From NCBI RefSeq assembly GCF_000018045.1, contig NC_009792.1, forward strand, positions 4,092,001 to 4,156,000: a DNA stretch of 64,000 bases, in the 5' to 3' direction. This document shows, piece by piece, positions 8,249 to 15,852 of the stretch. The position numbers and the translations under genes were made by a program. The notes beneath the pieces were generated by a model, which had not been told where the DNA came from, did no database searches, and saw only the letters and a program-made list of their open reading frames with translations. Positions within the stretch are counted from its first letter, which is position 1. Every line of letters starts with the position of its first letter. This DNA comes from Citrobacter koseri ATCC BAA-895 (GTDB lineage: Bacteria > Pseudomonadota > Gammaproteobacteria > Enterobacterales > Enterobacteriaceae).

Positions 8249-9712
8249 ATGAAGAAATTGCTCCCCATCCTTATCGGCCTGAGCCTGACGGGGTTCAGCA
8301 CACTGAGCCAGGCAGAGAACCTGATGCAAGTTTATCAGCAAGCACGCCTGAGCAACCCGGAATTGCGTAAATCCGCCGCCGATCGCGATGCTGCATTCGA
8401 AAAAATTAACGAAGCGCGTAGTCCTTTACTGCCGCAACTGGGTTTAGGTGCCGATTACACCTACAGCAACGGCTATCGTGATGCGAATGGCATCAACTCC
8501 AACGCCACCAGCGCCTCTCTGCAATTAACCCAGACCCTTTTTGATATGTCAAAATGGCGCGCGCTGACGTTGCAGGAAAAATCCGCAGGTATCCAGGACG
8601 TCACGTTCCAGACCGATCAGCAAACGCTGATCCTCAATACGGCGAGCGCCTACTTTAAAGTCCTGAACGCCATTGACGTTCTCTCTTATACGCAGGCGCA
8701 GAAAGAAGCCGTTTATCGTCAGTTAGATCAAACCACCCAGCGTTTTAACGTCGGCCTGGTCGCTATCACTGACGTGCAAAACGCCCGTGCACAATACGAT
8801 ACCGTGCTGGCGAACGAAGTCACCGCCCGCAACAATCTGGATAACGCCGTAGAAGAACTGCGCCAGGTCACCGGTAACTACTACCCGGAACTGGCTTCGC
8901 TGAATGTCACAAACTTTAAAACCGACAAGCCGCAGGCCGTTAACGCGCTGCTGAAAGAGGCCGAAAACCGTAACCTGACGCTGTTGCAGGCGCGTCTGAG
9001 CCAGGATCTGGCGCGCGAGCAAATCCGCCAGGCGCAGGACGGCCATCTGCCAACGCTGGATTTAACCGCCTCTACCGGCGTGTCTGACACCTCTTATAGC
9101 GGCTCTAAAACCCATAACAGCACGCAGTATGACGACAGCAATATGGGCCAGAACAAAATCGGCCTGAGCTTCTCGCTGCCGCTGTATCAGGGTGGGATGG
9201 TCAACTCTCAGGTGAAACAGGCGCAGTACAACTTTGTTGGCGCGAGCGAACAGCTGGAAAGCGCGCACCGCAGCGTCGTGCAGACTGTGCGCTCTTCCTT
9301 CAACAACATTAATGCTTCTATCAGCAGCATCAACGCTTACAAACAGGCCGTTGTTTCCGCGCAAAGCTCTTTGGATGCAAACGAAGCCGGTTATTCCGTG
9401 GGTACGCGTACCATTGTTGACGTGCTGGATGCCACCACCGCGCTGTATGAAGCGAAGCAACAACTGGCGAATGCGCGTTATAACTATCTGATTAACCAGC
9501 TGAACATCAAGAATGCTCTCGGTACGTTGAACGAGCAGGATCTGGTGGCGCTGAACAATGCGCTGGGTAAACCGATCTCGACATCCCCGGACAACGTCGC
9601 GCCGGAAACCCCGCAGCAGGATGCAGCGGCGGATGGCTATAATGCCAGTACGGTTCAGCCTGCTTCAGCACGTTCCACCAGCAGCAACGGTAACAACCCG
9701 TTCCGTAACTGA
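8249..9712 (+). CDS. tolC: Outer membrane channel TolC
   Basis: Trimeric outer-membrane and periplasmic tunnel used by AcrAB-type efflux pumps and type I secretion. A 22-residue signal peptide ends in LSQA before ENLMQVYQQ. The mature protein has the two internally homologous alpha-barrel repeats, for example TSASLQLTQTLFDMSKW and NKIGLSFSLPLYQGG as the beta-strand segments. I place the start at 8249 (MKKLLP), six bases after AAGGA; an ATG two codons earlier sits too close to that site. The 487 residues are slightly fewer than E. coli because of small deletions around the second outer-membrane strand and in the C-terminal tail. Confidence 0.98.
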   Translation: MKKLLPILIGLSLTGFSTLSQAENLMQVYQQARLSNPELRKSAADRDAAFEKINEARSPLLPQLGLGADYTYSNGYRDANGINSNATSASLQLTQTLFDMSKWRALTLQEKSAGIQDVTFQTDQQTLILNTASAYFKVLNAIDVLSYTQAQKEAVYRQLDQTTQRFNVGLVAITDVQNARAQYDTVLANEVTARNNLDNAVEELRQVTGNYYPELASLNVTNFKTDKPQAVNALLKEAENRNLTLLQARLSQDLAREQIRQAQDGHLPTLDLTASTGVSDTSYSGSKTHNSTQYDDSNMGQNKIGLSFSLPLYQGGMVNSQVKQAQYNFVGASEQLESAHRSVVQTVRSSFNNINASISSINAYKQAVVSAQSSLDANEAGYSVGTRTIVDVLDATTALYEAKQQLANARYNYLINQLNIKNALGTLNEQDLVALNNALGKPISTSPDNVAPETPQQDAAADGYNASTVQPASARSTSSNGNNPFRN

Positions 9713-9716
9713 TGAA

Positions 9717-9790
9717 TTGCCCGATGGCGCTTCGCTTATTGAGCCTACCTGATTCCAGGCAGGGTAAGCGTCGCGCCACCGGGCGCTAAA
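9717..9790. repeat. REP-like pair after tolC
   Basis: Degenerate palindromic pair: CCCGATGGCGCTTCGC at 9720 and GCGTCGCGCCACCGGGCG near 9768, in the tolC-ygiB gap. The second arm is divergent from the usual REP. Confidence 0.6.
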
Positions 9791-9927
9791 CCTTGTCTGA
9801 ACGTAAGGCAACGTAAAGATCCCGCCATTCTGCCGCATTCTCGCCTCTTCTCGCTTCAATTTCGACCAGCCATCCACTATCCTGAGCATTATTTATTGTG
9901 TTTACCACTGGGTCCTGGAAGACAAAA

Positions 9928-10596
9928 ATGAAACGGACAAAATCTATACATCACGCCTCGTTCCGCAAAAGCTGGAGCGCACGTCATCTTACTCCGGTTG
10001 CTCTGGCGGTTACCGCTGTCTTTATGCTGGCCGGCTGTGAAAAAAGCGACGAAACGGTTTCGCTGTATCAAAACGCCGACGACTGCTCGGCGGCGAACCC
10101 GGGCAAAAACGCTGAATGTACGACCGCATTCAACAATGCCCTGAAAGAAGCGGAACGTACCGCGCCGAAATACGCGACGCGTGAAGACTGCGTGGCTGAA
10201 TTCGGCGAAGGCCAGTGCCAGCAGGCGCCGGCTCAGGCAGGTATGGCGCCGGAAAATCAGGCGCAGGCGCAATCCAGCGGCAGCTTCTGGATGCCGCTGA
10301 TGGCGGGCTATATGATGGGTCGAATGATGGGCGGCGGCGCGGGCTTTGCTCAGCAACCACTGTTCAGTTCAAAAAACCCGGCCAGCCCGGCCTACGGTAA
10401 ATACACCGACGCCAGCGGCAAGAACTACGGCGCCGCACAGCCTGGCCGTACCATGACTGTACCGAAAACCGCGATGGCGCCGAAACCCGCCACAACCACA
10501 ACCGTTACCCGTGGTGGTTTTGGCGAGTCAGTGGCAAAACAAAGCACGATGCAGCGTAGCGCCACCGGCACCTCGAATCGTTCGATGGGCGGCTAA
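9928..10596 (+). CDS. ygiB: DUF1190 family protein YgiB, predicted lipoprotein
   Basis: A 222-residue envelope protein of unknown function. The N-terminus has a basic stretch and a hydrophobic segment ending in the lipobox LAGC (Cys near residue 37). The rest is rich in Gly, Met, Ala and Gln, with a glycine-methionine patch (MAGYMMGRMMGGGAG). The start at 9928 (MKRTKSIHH) follows a GGAAG ribosome site and gives the E. coli length within one residue. It lies downstream of tolC and directly before ygiC, as in the E. coli tolC-ygiABC unit. Confidence 0.92.
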   Translation: MKRTKSIHHASFRKSWSARHLTPVALAVTAVFMLAGCEKSDETVSLYQNADDCSAANPGKNAECTTAFNNALKEAERTAPKYATREDCVAEFGEGQCQQAPAQAGMAPENQAQAQSSGSFWMPLMAGYMMGRMMGGGAGFAQQPLFSSKNPASPAYGKYTDASGKNYGAAQPGRTMTVPKTAMAPKPATTTTVTRGGFGESVAKQSTMQRSATGTSNRSMGG

Positions 10597-10601
10597 GACG
10601 C

Positions 10602-11762
10602 ATGGAAAGAATCAGTATTACTGAGCGCCCGGACTGGCGCGAGAAAGCCACCGAATACGGTTTTAATTTTCACACGATGTACGGGGAACCGTACTGGTGT
10701 GAAGACGCGTACTACAAGCTGACGCTCGACCAGGTTGAGAAGCTGGAAGACGTCACCGCTGAACTGCACCAGATGTGCCTTAAGGTCGTGGAGAAAGTGA
10801 TCGCCAGCGACGAGCTGATGACGAAGTTTCGCATTCCTAAGCATACCTGGGGCTTTGTACGTCAGTCCTGGCAAACGCAGCAGCCGTCGCTCTATTCCCG
10901 CCTCGATCTGGCGTGGGATGGCACGGGGGAGCCTAAGCTTTTAGAAAATAACGCCGATACGCCGACCTCACTGTATGAGGCCGCGTTTTTCCAGTGGATC
11001 TGGCTGGAAGACCAGCTCAATGCGGGCAACCTGCCGGAAGGCAGCGATCAGTTTAACAGTCTGCAAGAAAAGCTGATCGAACGCTTCGCCGAGCTGCGTG
11101 AGCAGTATGGCTTCCAACTGCTGCACCTCACCTGCTGTCGCGATACCGTGGAAGATCGCGGGACGATCCAGTATCTACAGGACTGCGCCGCCGAAGCTGA
11201 AATCGCCACCGAGTTCCTCTACATTGAAGATATCGGCCTGGGTGAAAAAGGTCAGTTTTCGGACTTGCAGGATCAGGTGATTGCCAATCTGTTTAAGCTC
11301 TATCCGTGGGAATTTATGCTGCGTGAAATGTTCTCCACCAAGCTGGAAGATGCTGGCGTTCGCTGGCTGGAACCGGCCTGGAAGAGCATTATCTCCAATA
11401 AAGCGCTGCTCCCAATGTTATGGGAAATGTTCCCGGATCACCCTAACCTGCTGCCGGCTTATTTTGCGGAAGATGACTATCCGCAAATGGAAAAATTCGT
11501 CGTCAAACCGATCTTCTCGCGTGAAGGCGCTAACGTCTCCATCATTGAGAACGGGAAAACGATCGAAGCGGTGGAAGGCCCTTACGGCGAAGAAGGCATG
11601 ATTGTGCAGCAGTTCTGCCCGCTGCCGAAGTTTGGCGACAGCTATATGCTGATTGGCAGCTGGTTGATCAACGATCAACCCGCCGGGATCGGTATTCGCG
11701 AAGACAGAGCGTTGATCACCCAGGATCTGTCCCGCTTCTACCCGCATATCTTTGTCGAATAG
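10602..11762 (+). CDS. ygiC: Glutathionylspermidine synthase-like ATP-grasp protein YgiC
   Basis: A 386-residue protein related to the C-terminal synthetase domain of Gsp and to YjfC. ATP-grasp features are visible: RLDLAWDGTGEPKLLENNAD near residue 100 and KPIFSREGANVS near residue 305. E. coli YgiC does not make glutathionylspermidine in published tests, so the true peptide or amine substrate is open. It starts five bases after ygiB and belongs with it in the tolC transcription unit. Confidence 0.93.
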   Translation: MERISITERPDWREKATEYGFNFHTMYGEPYWCEDAYYKLTLDQVEKLEDVTAELHQMCLKVVEKVIASDELMTKFRIPKHTWGFVRQSWQTQQPSLYSRLDLAWDGTGEPKLLENNADTPTSLYEAAFFQWIWLEDQLNAGNLPEGSDQFNSLQEKLIERFAELREQYGFQLLHLTCCRDTVEDRGTIQYLQDCAAEAEIATEFLYIEDIGLGEKGQFSDLQDQVIANLFKLYPWEFMLREMFSTKLEDAGVRWLEPAWKSIISNKALLPMLWEMFPDHPNLLPAYFAEDDYPQMEKFVVKPIFSREGANVSIIENGKTIEAVEGPYGEEGMIVQQFCPLPKFGDSYMLIGSWLINDQPAGIGIREDRALITQDLSRFYPHIFVE

Positions 11763-11764
11763 TC

Positions 11765-11846
11765 TCTTGTGCCGGGTGGCGGCTCCGCCTTACCCGGCCT
11801 ACAATTCGTGCCGTAGGCCCGACAAGCGTAGCGCCATCGGGCATTA
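11765..11846. repeat. REP pair (BIME) between ygiC and ygiD
   Basis: Inverted pair, GCCGGGTGGCGGCTCCGCC with TTACCCGGCCTAC, then CCGTAGGCCCGACAAGCG. It separates two convergent genes and may act as transcription end or mRNA stabiliser. Confidence 0.8.
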
Positions 11847-11847
11847 A

Positions 11848-12636
11848 TCATCCCACCTGTACCGACAGCATACTCAGGCTGCCCATCTCGATGCCGTCAA
11901 CCGGGATCGTCACCGGCTCTTTGCCATCCCATGCACCTAACACATACAGCAGCGGCAGATAGTGATCCGGCGTTGGGTTCGACAGCGATCCTCCTTCATG
12001 ATCGAGGTAATTAACCAGCGGATGCTGTTCTACCGGCCCCTGCCATGTCAGATTCGCTTTCACATACTCATTGAATGACGTTGCCCACGGGTAGGGCGTA
12101 TTCTCGCCATGCCAGCGCGCCGTGCGCAGGTTATGCACCACGTTGCCACTGGCGACCAGCATAATGCCTTCGTCCCGCAACGCCGCCAGTTTGCGCCCTG
12201 TTTCAAAATGCCAGGCCGCCGGTTTGGTGCTGTCGATGCTCAACTGCACCATCGGGATATCCGCATTCGGGTACATCTTGATCAACACGCCCCAGGAGCC
12301 GTGATCAAAGCCCCACGCCTCTTTATCCAGCGCGACCGGCGTCGGCGACAGCAACTCAACCAGATGTTGCGCCAGTTCCGGCGAACCGGGCGCAGGATAG
12401 TGCGTGTCATACAATGCCTGAGGAAAGCCGCCAAAATCATGGATCGTCTTTGGCGCTTCCATCGCCGTCACGCTCGTCCCTCGCGTGAACCAGTGCGCCG
12501 AAACAACGACAATCGCTTTTGGACGCGGCAATGTATCCCCCAGATGCCGCCAGGCGCGGGTATACACATTATCTTCCAGAACGTTCATCGGGCTACCGTG
12601 ACCTAAAAACAATGCTGGCATACGTGTTGAAGACAT
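11848..12636 (-). CDS. ygiD: 4,5-DOPA-extradiol-dioxygenase
   Basis: Zinc-dependent member of the LigB extradiol dioxygenase superfamily, 262 residues. Metal ligands are seen in FLGHGSPMN (His near 13), VVSAHWF (His near 48), GFDHGSWG and ASGNVVHNLR. The E. coli and plant relatives open the ring of L-DOPA; the bacterial role is unclear. The start has AAGGA seven bases upstream. Confidence 0.93.
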   Translation of the reverse strand: MSSTRMPALFLGHGSPMNVLEDNVYTRAWRHLGDTLPRPKAIVVVSAHWFTRGTSVTAMEAPKTIHDFGGFPQALYDTHYPAPGSPELAQHLVELLSPTPVALDKEAWGFDHGSWGVLIKMYPNADIPMVQLSIDSTKPAAWHFETGRKLAALRDEGIMLVASGNVVHNLRTARWHGENTPYPWATSFNEYVKANLTWQGPVEQHPLVNYLDHEGGSLSNPTPDHYLPLLYVLGAWDGKEPVTIPVDGIEMGSLSMLSVQVG

Positions 12637-12675
12637 GATGATATCCTTACTGAGGGAGTCATTTTGATATCATCA
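12636..12675. promoter_or_regulatory. Inverted repeat in the ygiD-zupT divergent region
   Basis: TGATGATATC at 12636-12645 and GATATCATCA at 12666-12675 are perfect inverted copies, 20 bp apart, directly upstream of the ygiD start codon. A related TGATGAAGATCATCA occurs at about 12716-12730, nearer zupT. This could be an operator. The regulator is unknown. Confidence 0.4.
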
Positions 12676-12777
12676 CAATACGCTTTTTCGATGGATGAAG
12701 AACTCAGATAACCATGATGAAGATCATCAGTTATTTTGAAGGTCAGGTTCGGACAGTTGAATCATAAGGAGTTGTCG

Positions 12778-13551
12778 ATGTCAGTACCTTTAATTCTGAC
12801 CTTACTGGCGGGCGCCGCCACCTTTATTGGCGCGTTTCTTGGCGTGCTGGGGCAAAAACCGTCCAACCGCGTGCTGGCGTTTTCACTGGGATTCGCCGCA
12901 GGCATTATGCTGTTGATCTCGCTGATGGAGATGCTGCCAGCCGCGCTGGCGGCGGATGGCATGTCTCCGGTGCTGGGTTACGGTATGTTTATTATCGGCT
13001 TGCTGGGTTATTTCGGTCTCGACAGGTTGCTTCCCCACGCCCACCCACAAGATTTAGTGCAAAAAACCGCGCGTCCTCTCCCCGGCTCGATAAAACGCAC
13101 CGCCATCCTGCTGACGCTGGGCATCAGCCTGCACAACTTCCCGGAAGGTATCGCCACCTTCGTCACCGCCAGCAGCAACCTCGAATTGGGTTTTGGCATT
13201 GCTCTGGCGGTCGCCTTGCATAATATTCCTGAAGGATTAGCGGTCGCCGGGCCAGTCTACGCCGCAACCGGTTCAAAACGGACTGCGATTTTCTGGGCCG
13301 GTATCTCCGGGATGGCGGAAATTCTTGGCGGTGTGATGGCGTGGCTTATTCTGGGCAGCCTGATCTCACCGGTCGTTATGGCGTCCATCATGGCCGCCGT
13401 CGCGGGAATTATGGTGGCATTATCCGTTGATGAGCTGATGCCGCTGGCAAAAGAGATCGACCCTAATAATAATCCCAGCTACGGCGTACTGTGTGGAATG
13501 TCGGTGATGGGGTTGAGTCTTGTCGTGCTTCAGGCGATGGGAATCGGATAA
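12778..13551 (+). CDS. zupT: Divalent metal transporter ZupT (ZIP family)
   Basis: Inner-membrane importer for zinc, iron and other divalent metals, 257 residues with about eight helices. The metal-binding helices carry HNFPEG near residue 120 and HNIPEG near residue 149, characteristic of ZIP proteins. I use ATG 12778 (MSVPLIL) because AAGGAG precedes it by six bases and the length equals E. coli ZupT. Confidence 0.97.
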   Translation: MSVPLILTLLAGAATFIGAFLGVLGQKPSNRVLAFSLGFAAGIMLLISLMEMLPAALAADGMSPVLGYGMFIIGLLGYFGLDRLLPHAHPQDLVQKTARPLPGSIKRTAILLTLGISLHNFPEGIATFVTASSNLELGFGIALAVALHNIPEGLAVAGPVYAATGSKRTAIFWAGISGMAEILGGVMAWLILGSLISPVVMASIMAAVAGIMVALSVDELMPLAKEIDPNNNPSYGVLCGMSVMGLSLVVLQAMGIG

Positions 13552-13570
13552 CAGAGGCAGCAGGAAGCGC

Positions 13571-13747
13571 TTATTCCTGCTCTTTGGTCATAACGCGTTC
13601 TTCATCATCGCGACGAAGTAATTTATTGCGGATTTCCAGCAGCGCATCTCTGTCCTGCCGAAACGCCTTACAATAGCGTTTCATATGGCAAAAATACCCT
13701 ACGATCACCAGAAAAATTAAGACGAGCCAATACCAGGCGATAAACAT
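13571..13747 (-). CDS. Small membrane protein, function unknown
   Basis: A 58-residue protein: MFIAWYWLVLIFLVIVGYF forms one N-terminal membrane helix, followed by a basic and then acidic coil-like tail (RQDRDALLEIRNKLLRRDDEE). The start at 13747 has AAGGG seven bases upstream; an in-frame start ten codons earlier has no ribosome site. It lies between zupT and ribB, convergent with zupT. I recall similar small proteins in enterobacteria but cannot name it. Confidence 0.7.
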   Translation of the reverse strand: MFIAWYWLVLIFLVIVGYFCHMKRYCKAFRQDRDALLEIRNKLLRRDDEERVMTKEQE

Positions 13748-13957
13748 CCTCTTACCCTTAAAATCTAATATTACCAAACAATTAGCGTTAAAACCTTTTC
13801 TACCTATATTGAGGTAGCCCTATATACTGGCACAGTATGAAATCGAGAATATGATTTTGATCATAGAGAAAAAGGTTGGGCTTTTATTAACAGATGGGAT
13901 GTTTAAAAAAGTAAAATATAAGGGATAAACGGCGGGATTAATGACCTCTGTAAACAC

Positions 13958-13996
13958 AAAAAACCGAAGCCTGCGAACCGGCTTCGGTTTTTATTA
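13958..13996. terminator. Bidirectional intrinsic terminator after ribB
   Basis: A 13-bp perfect stem, A-rich on the left (AAAAAACCGAAGC) and T-rich on the right (GCTTCGGTTTTTT), with a 10-base loop. It lies about 45 bp beyond the ribB stop on the minus strand. Confidence 0.85.
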
Positions 13997-14008
13997 TCAT
14001 CTCATCGC

Positions 14009-14038
14009 CTGATGGCGCTTCGCTTATCAGGCCTACAG
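14009..14038. repeat. Single REP unit after ribB
   Basis: GCCTGATGGCGCTTCGC followed by TTATCAGGCCTAC, a Y-type REP palindrome immediately before the ribB stop codon. Confidence 0.8.
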
Positions 14039-14040
14039 AA

Positions 14041-14694
14041 TTAGCTGGCTTTACGCTCGTGCGCCTGGCGGTAAGCCACCAGATCTTCGATCGTCACTAC
14101 TGCCATGTTGTGTTTACCGGCAAACGCGATGCATTCCGGCGCGCGCGCCATTGTGCCATCGTCATTCGTCAGCTCGCACAGTACGCCAGCAGGTTTGAAC
14201 CCGGCCAGCGTCACCAGATCGATGGTGGCTTCAGTATGGCCGCCGCGGGTCAGAACGCCACCCGGCTGCGCGCGCAGCGGGAAAACGTGGCCTGGACGGT
14301 GCAGATCGGCAGGTTTCGCGCCATCGGCAATGGCTGCGCGAACGGTCGTTACGCGGTCTGCGGCAGAAACGCCGGTAGTCACGCCTTTTGCGGCTTCAAT
14401 GGTCACGGTAAAACCGGTGCCGTAGGCGCTGGTATTGTTCTCCACCATCATCGGCAGATCGAGCTGCTTGCGACGATCTTCAGTGATGCACAGACAAACA
14501 ATGCCGCTGCCGTGGCGAATGGTCAGCGCCATCTGCTCAACGGTCATGGTCTCGGCCGGGAAAATCATATCGCCTTCGTTTTCGCGATCTTCATCGTCAA
14601 GCACCATCACACCGCGTCCTTCACGCAGCGCGGATAGCGCATGTTCCACACGTTCAAAAGGCGTACCAAAAGAGGAAAGTAGCGTCTGATTCAT
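14041..14694 (-). CDS. ribB: 3,4-dihydroxy-2-butanone 4-phosphate synthase
   Basis: Makes 3,4-dihydroxy-2-butanone 4-phosphate and formate from ribulose 5-phosphate, the four-carbon precursor of riboflavin. The 217 residues match E. coli. Key segments are VLDDEDRENEGDMIF near residue 32 (acidic metal and substrate loop), RHGSGIVC near 60 and RPGHVFPL near 134. An FMN riboswitch precedes it, so expression falls when FMN is plentiful. Confidence 0.97.
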   Translation of the reverse strand: MNQTLLSSFGTPFERVEHALSALREGRGVMVLDDEDRENEGDMIFPAETMTVEQMALTIRHGSGIVCLCITEDRRKQLDLPMMVENNTSAYGTGFTVTIEAAKGVTTGVSAADRVTTVRAAIADGAKPADLHRPGHVFPLRAQPGGVLTRGGHTEATIDLVTLAGFKPAGVLCELTNDDGTMARAPECIAFAGKHNMAVVTIEDLVAYRQAHERKAS

Positions 14695-14765
14695 GGTAAA
14701 AAAACCTCATTAAAATTATGGTTACCAGAATCAGGGCAGTCTTAGGAGTACCGACAAGCGGCAAA

Positions 14766-14794
14766 AAAATAACGTGAGCGGGCCCATGCCCGAC
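14766..14794 (-). terminator. Possible expression-platform hairpin of the ribB leader
   Basis: On the minus strand CGGGC-ATGG-GCCCG (about 14793-14780) is followed by a run of seven T (14769-14763). It lies between the FMN aptamer and ribB and could act as the regulated terminator. The alternative antiterminator pairing was not worked out. Confidence 0.45.
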
Positions 14795-14804
14795 TGGATC
14801 GTTA

Positions 14805-15000
14805 CTCTCTCCCATCCGGACTTTAACCGTCGGCCCCGGAATTACACCGGATCTGCTGACCTTCAGATTTGCACCTGAAGCGCTCGCGGGCTTTCAACCT
14901 GTCCTTCATCTTTCACGCCGCTGCTGCATTGCCGCAACGCGAAATCTTTTGGCCATACGTTGATTTACCGCCGGTGGGGAATTTCGCCCCGCCCTGAGAA
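14805..15000 (-). ncRNA. FMN riboswitch (RFN element)
   Basis: Read on the minus strand, the conserved blocks appear in order: TCTCAGGGCGGGG, AATTCCCCACCGGCGG, AGCCCGCGAGCG, GGTCAGCAGATCCGGTG, TTCCGGGGCCGACGG and AGTCCGGATGGGAGAGAG. This is the full RFN aptamer. It lies upstream of ribB, as in other enterobacteria, where the leader also gives the small RNA SroG. Confidence 0.96.
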
Positions 15001-15137
15001 TAAGCGAGTTAACTATAACGCTATTGATTACCTTCATCAACGCCTTTACTCCGCTAAACGACACACAATTCTGGTTTATGACGCCTGCATATCGCACTAC
15101 AATGTGTTCTGACACTTACCAGTTCAGGGAAACCACA

Positions 15138-15434
15138 ATGATTGACCCGAAAAAAATTGAGCAACTCGCTCGTCAGGTTCACGAGTCGATGCCGAAAGGG
15201 GTTCGGGAGTTCGGGGAAGATATCGAGAAGAAAATCCGTCAGACGCTGCAATCGCAGCTGACGCGTCTCGATCTGGTGAGCCGTGAAGAGTTTGACGTGC
15301 AGACTCAGGTCTTACTGCGCACCCGCGAAAAGCTGGCGCTGCTGGAGCAACGCCTCAGCGAGCTGGAAGCGCGTGAGAAACCTGTAGATGTTAAACCTGC
15401 GCCCGCCATCCCGCCTGTCGATCCGCAAGAGTAA
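15138..15434 (+). CDS. ubiK: Ubiquinone biosynthesis accessory factor UbiK (YqiC)
   Basis: A 98-residue accessory factor for aerobic ubiquinone synthesis, known to act with UbiJ and to bind lipids through an amphipathic helix. MIDPKKIEQLARQVHESM begins the helical N-terminal part, and a coiled coil (LVSREEFDVQTQVLLRTREK then LALLEQRLSELE) follows, ending in a Pro-rich tail. The start at 15138 has CAGGGA upstream. The longer in-frame extension overlaps the FMN riboswitch on the other strand and is rejected. Confidence 0.95.
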   Translation: MIDPKKIEQLARQVHESMPKGVREFGEDIEKKIRQTLQSQLTRLDLVSREEFDVQTQVLLRTREKLALLEQRLSELEAREKPVDVKPAPAIPPVDPQE

Positions 15435-15440
15435 AAACCA

Positions 15441-15467
15441 CAACGGGCCGTAAGGCCCGTTGATATT
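15441..15467. terminator. Terminator between convergent ubiK and glgS
   Basis: CAACGGGCC-GTAA-GGCCCGTTG forms a 9-bp stem with a tetraloop. It lies six bases after the ubiK stop and is shared with glgS coming from the other side. Confidence 0.8.
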
Positions 15468-15468
15468 T

Positions 15469-15672
15469 TCAGTGTTCGAGTTCTAACTTCTTAGCCTGTG
15501 TCGCCTGTTGGCAGTAAAGCGCATAGCGTTTGCAAAACCAGCTGCGGTGCGCCTCATCCATATTTCCGGTAACGGCCTGGATATCAACAGGATGGCCCTC
15601 AGCCTGCATCCTGGCGAAACTGCGCGCCAGAAAATCAAAATTGTTTAACGAATATACGTTCTTGTCGTTCAT
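15469..15672 (-). CDS. glgS: Surface composition regulator GlgS
   Basis: A small (67-residue) helical protein. It was first linked to glycogen synthesis in E. coli and later shown to repress flagella and fimbriae; its E. coli gene depends on sigma-S and CRP. The core NNFDFLARSFARM and GNMDEAHRSWFCKRYA is conserved. Two ATGs occur two codons apart. GGAGGG is only about two bases from the first and eight from the second, so I choose 15672. Confidence 0.93.
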   Translation of the reverse strand: MNDKNVYSLNNFDFLARSFARMQAEGHPVDIQAVTGNMDEAHRSWFCKRYALYCQQATQAKKLELEH

Positions 15673-15807
15673 CAGCATACCCTCCAGTTATCAAATATCT
15701 GTTAAGGCCATATGCTTTTTCTAATTTCAGTATTCTCTTATATGTGTTGAACGGTTGTGCAAAAAGTGCGCATATCAGTTGCCTGACATCACACTTTGGG
15801 AACAAGC

Positions 15808-15842
15808 CAGATGCCCGATGGCGCTGTGCGTATCGGGCCGTC
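15808..15842. repeat. Single REP unit between glgS and hldE
   Basis: GATGCCCGATGGCGCTGTGCG with TATCGGGCCG forms a REP-like palindrome just beyond the hldE stop. Confidence 0.65.
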
Positions 15843-15852
15843 TGTTCAGCGG

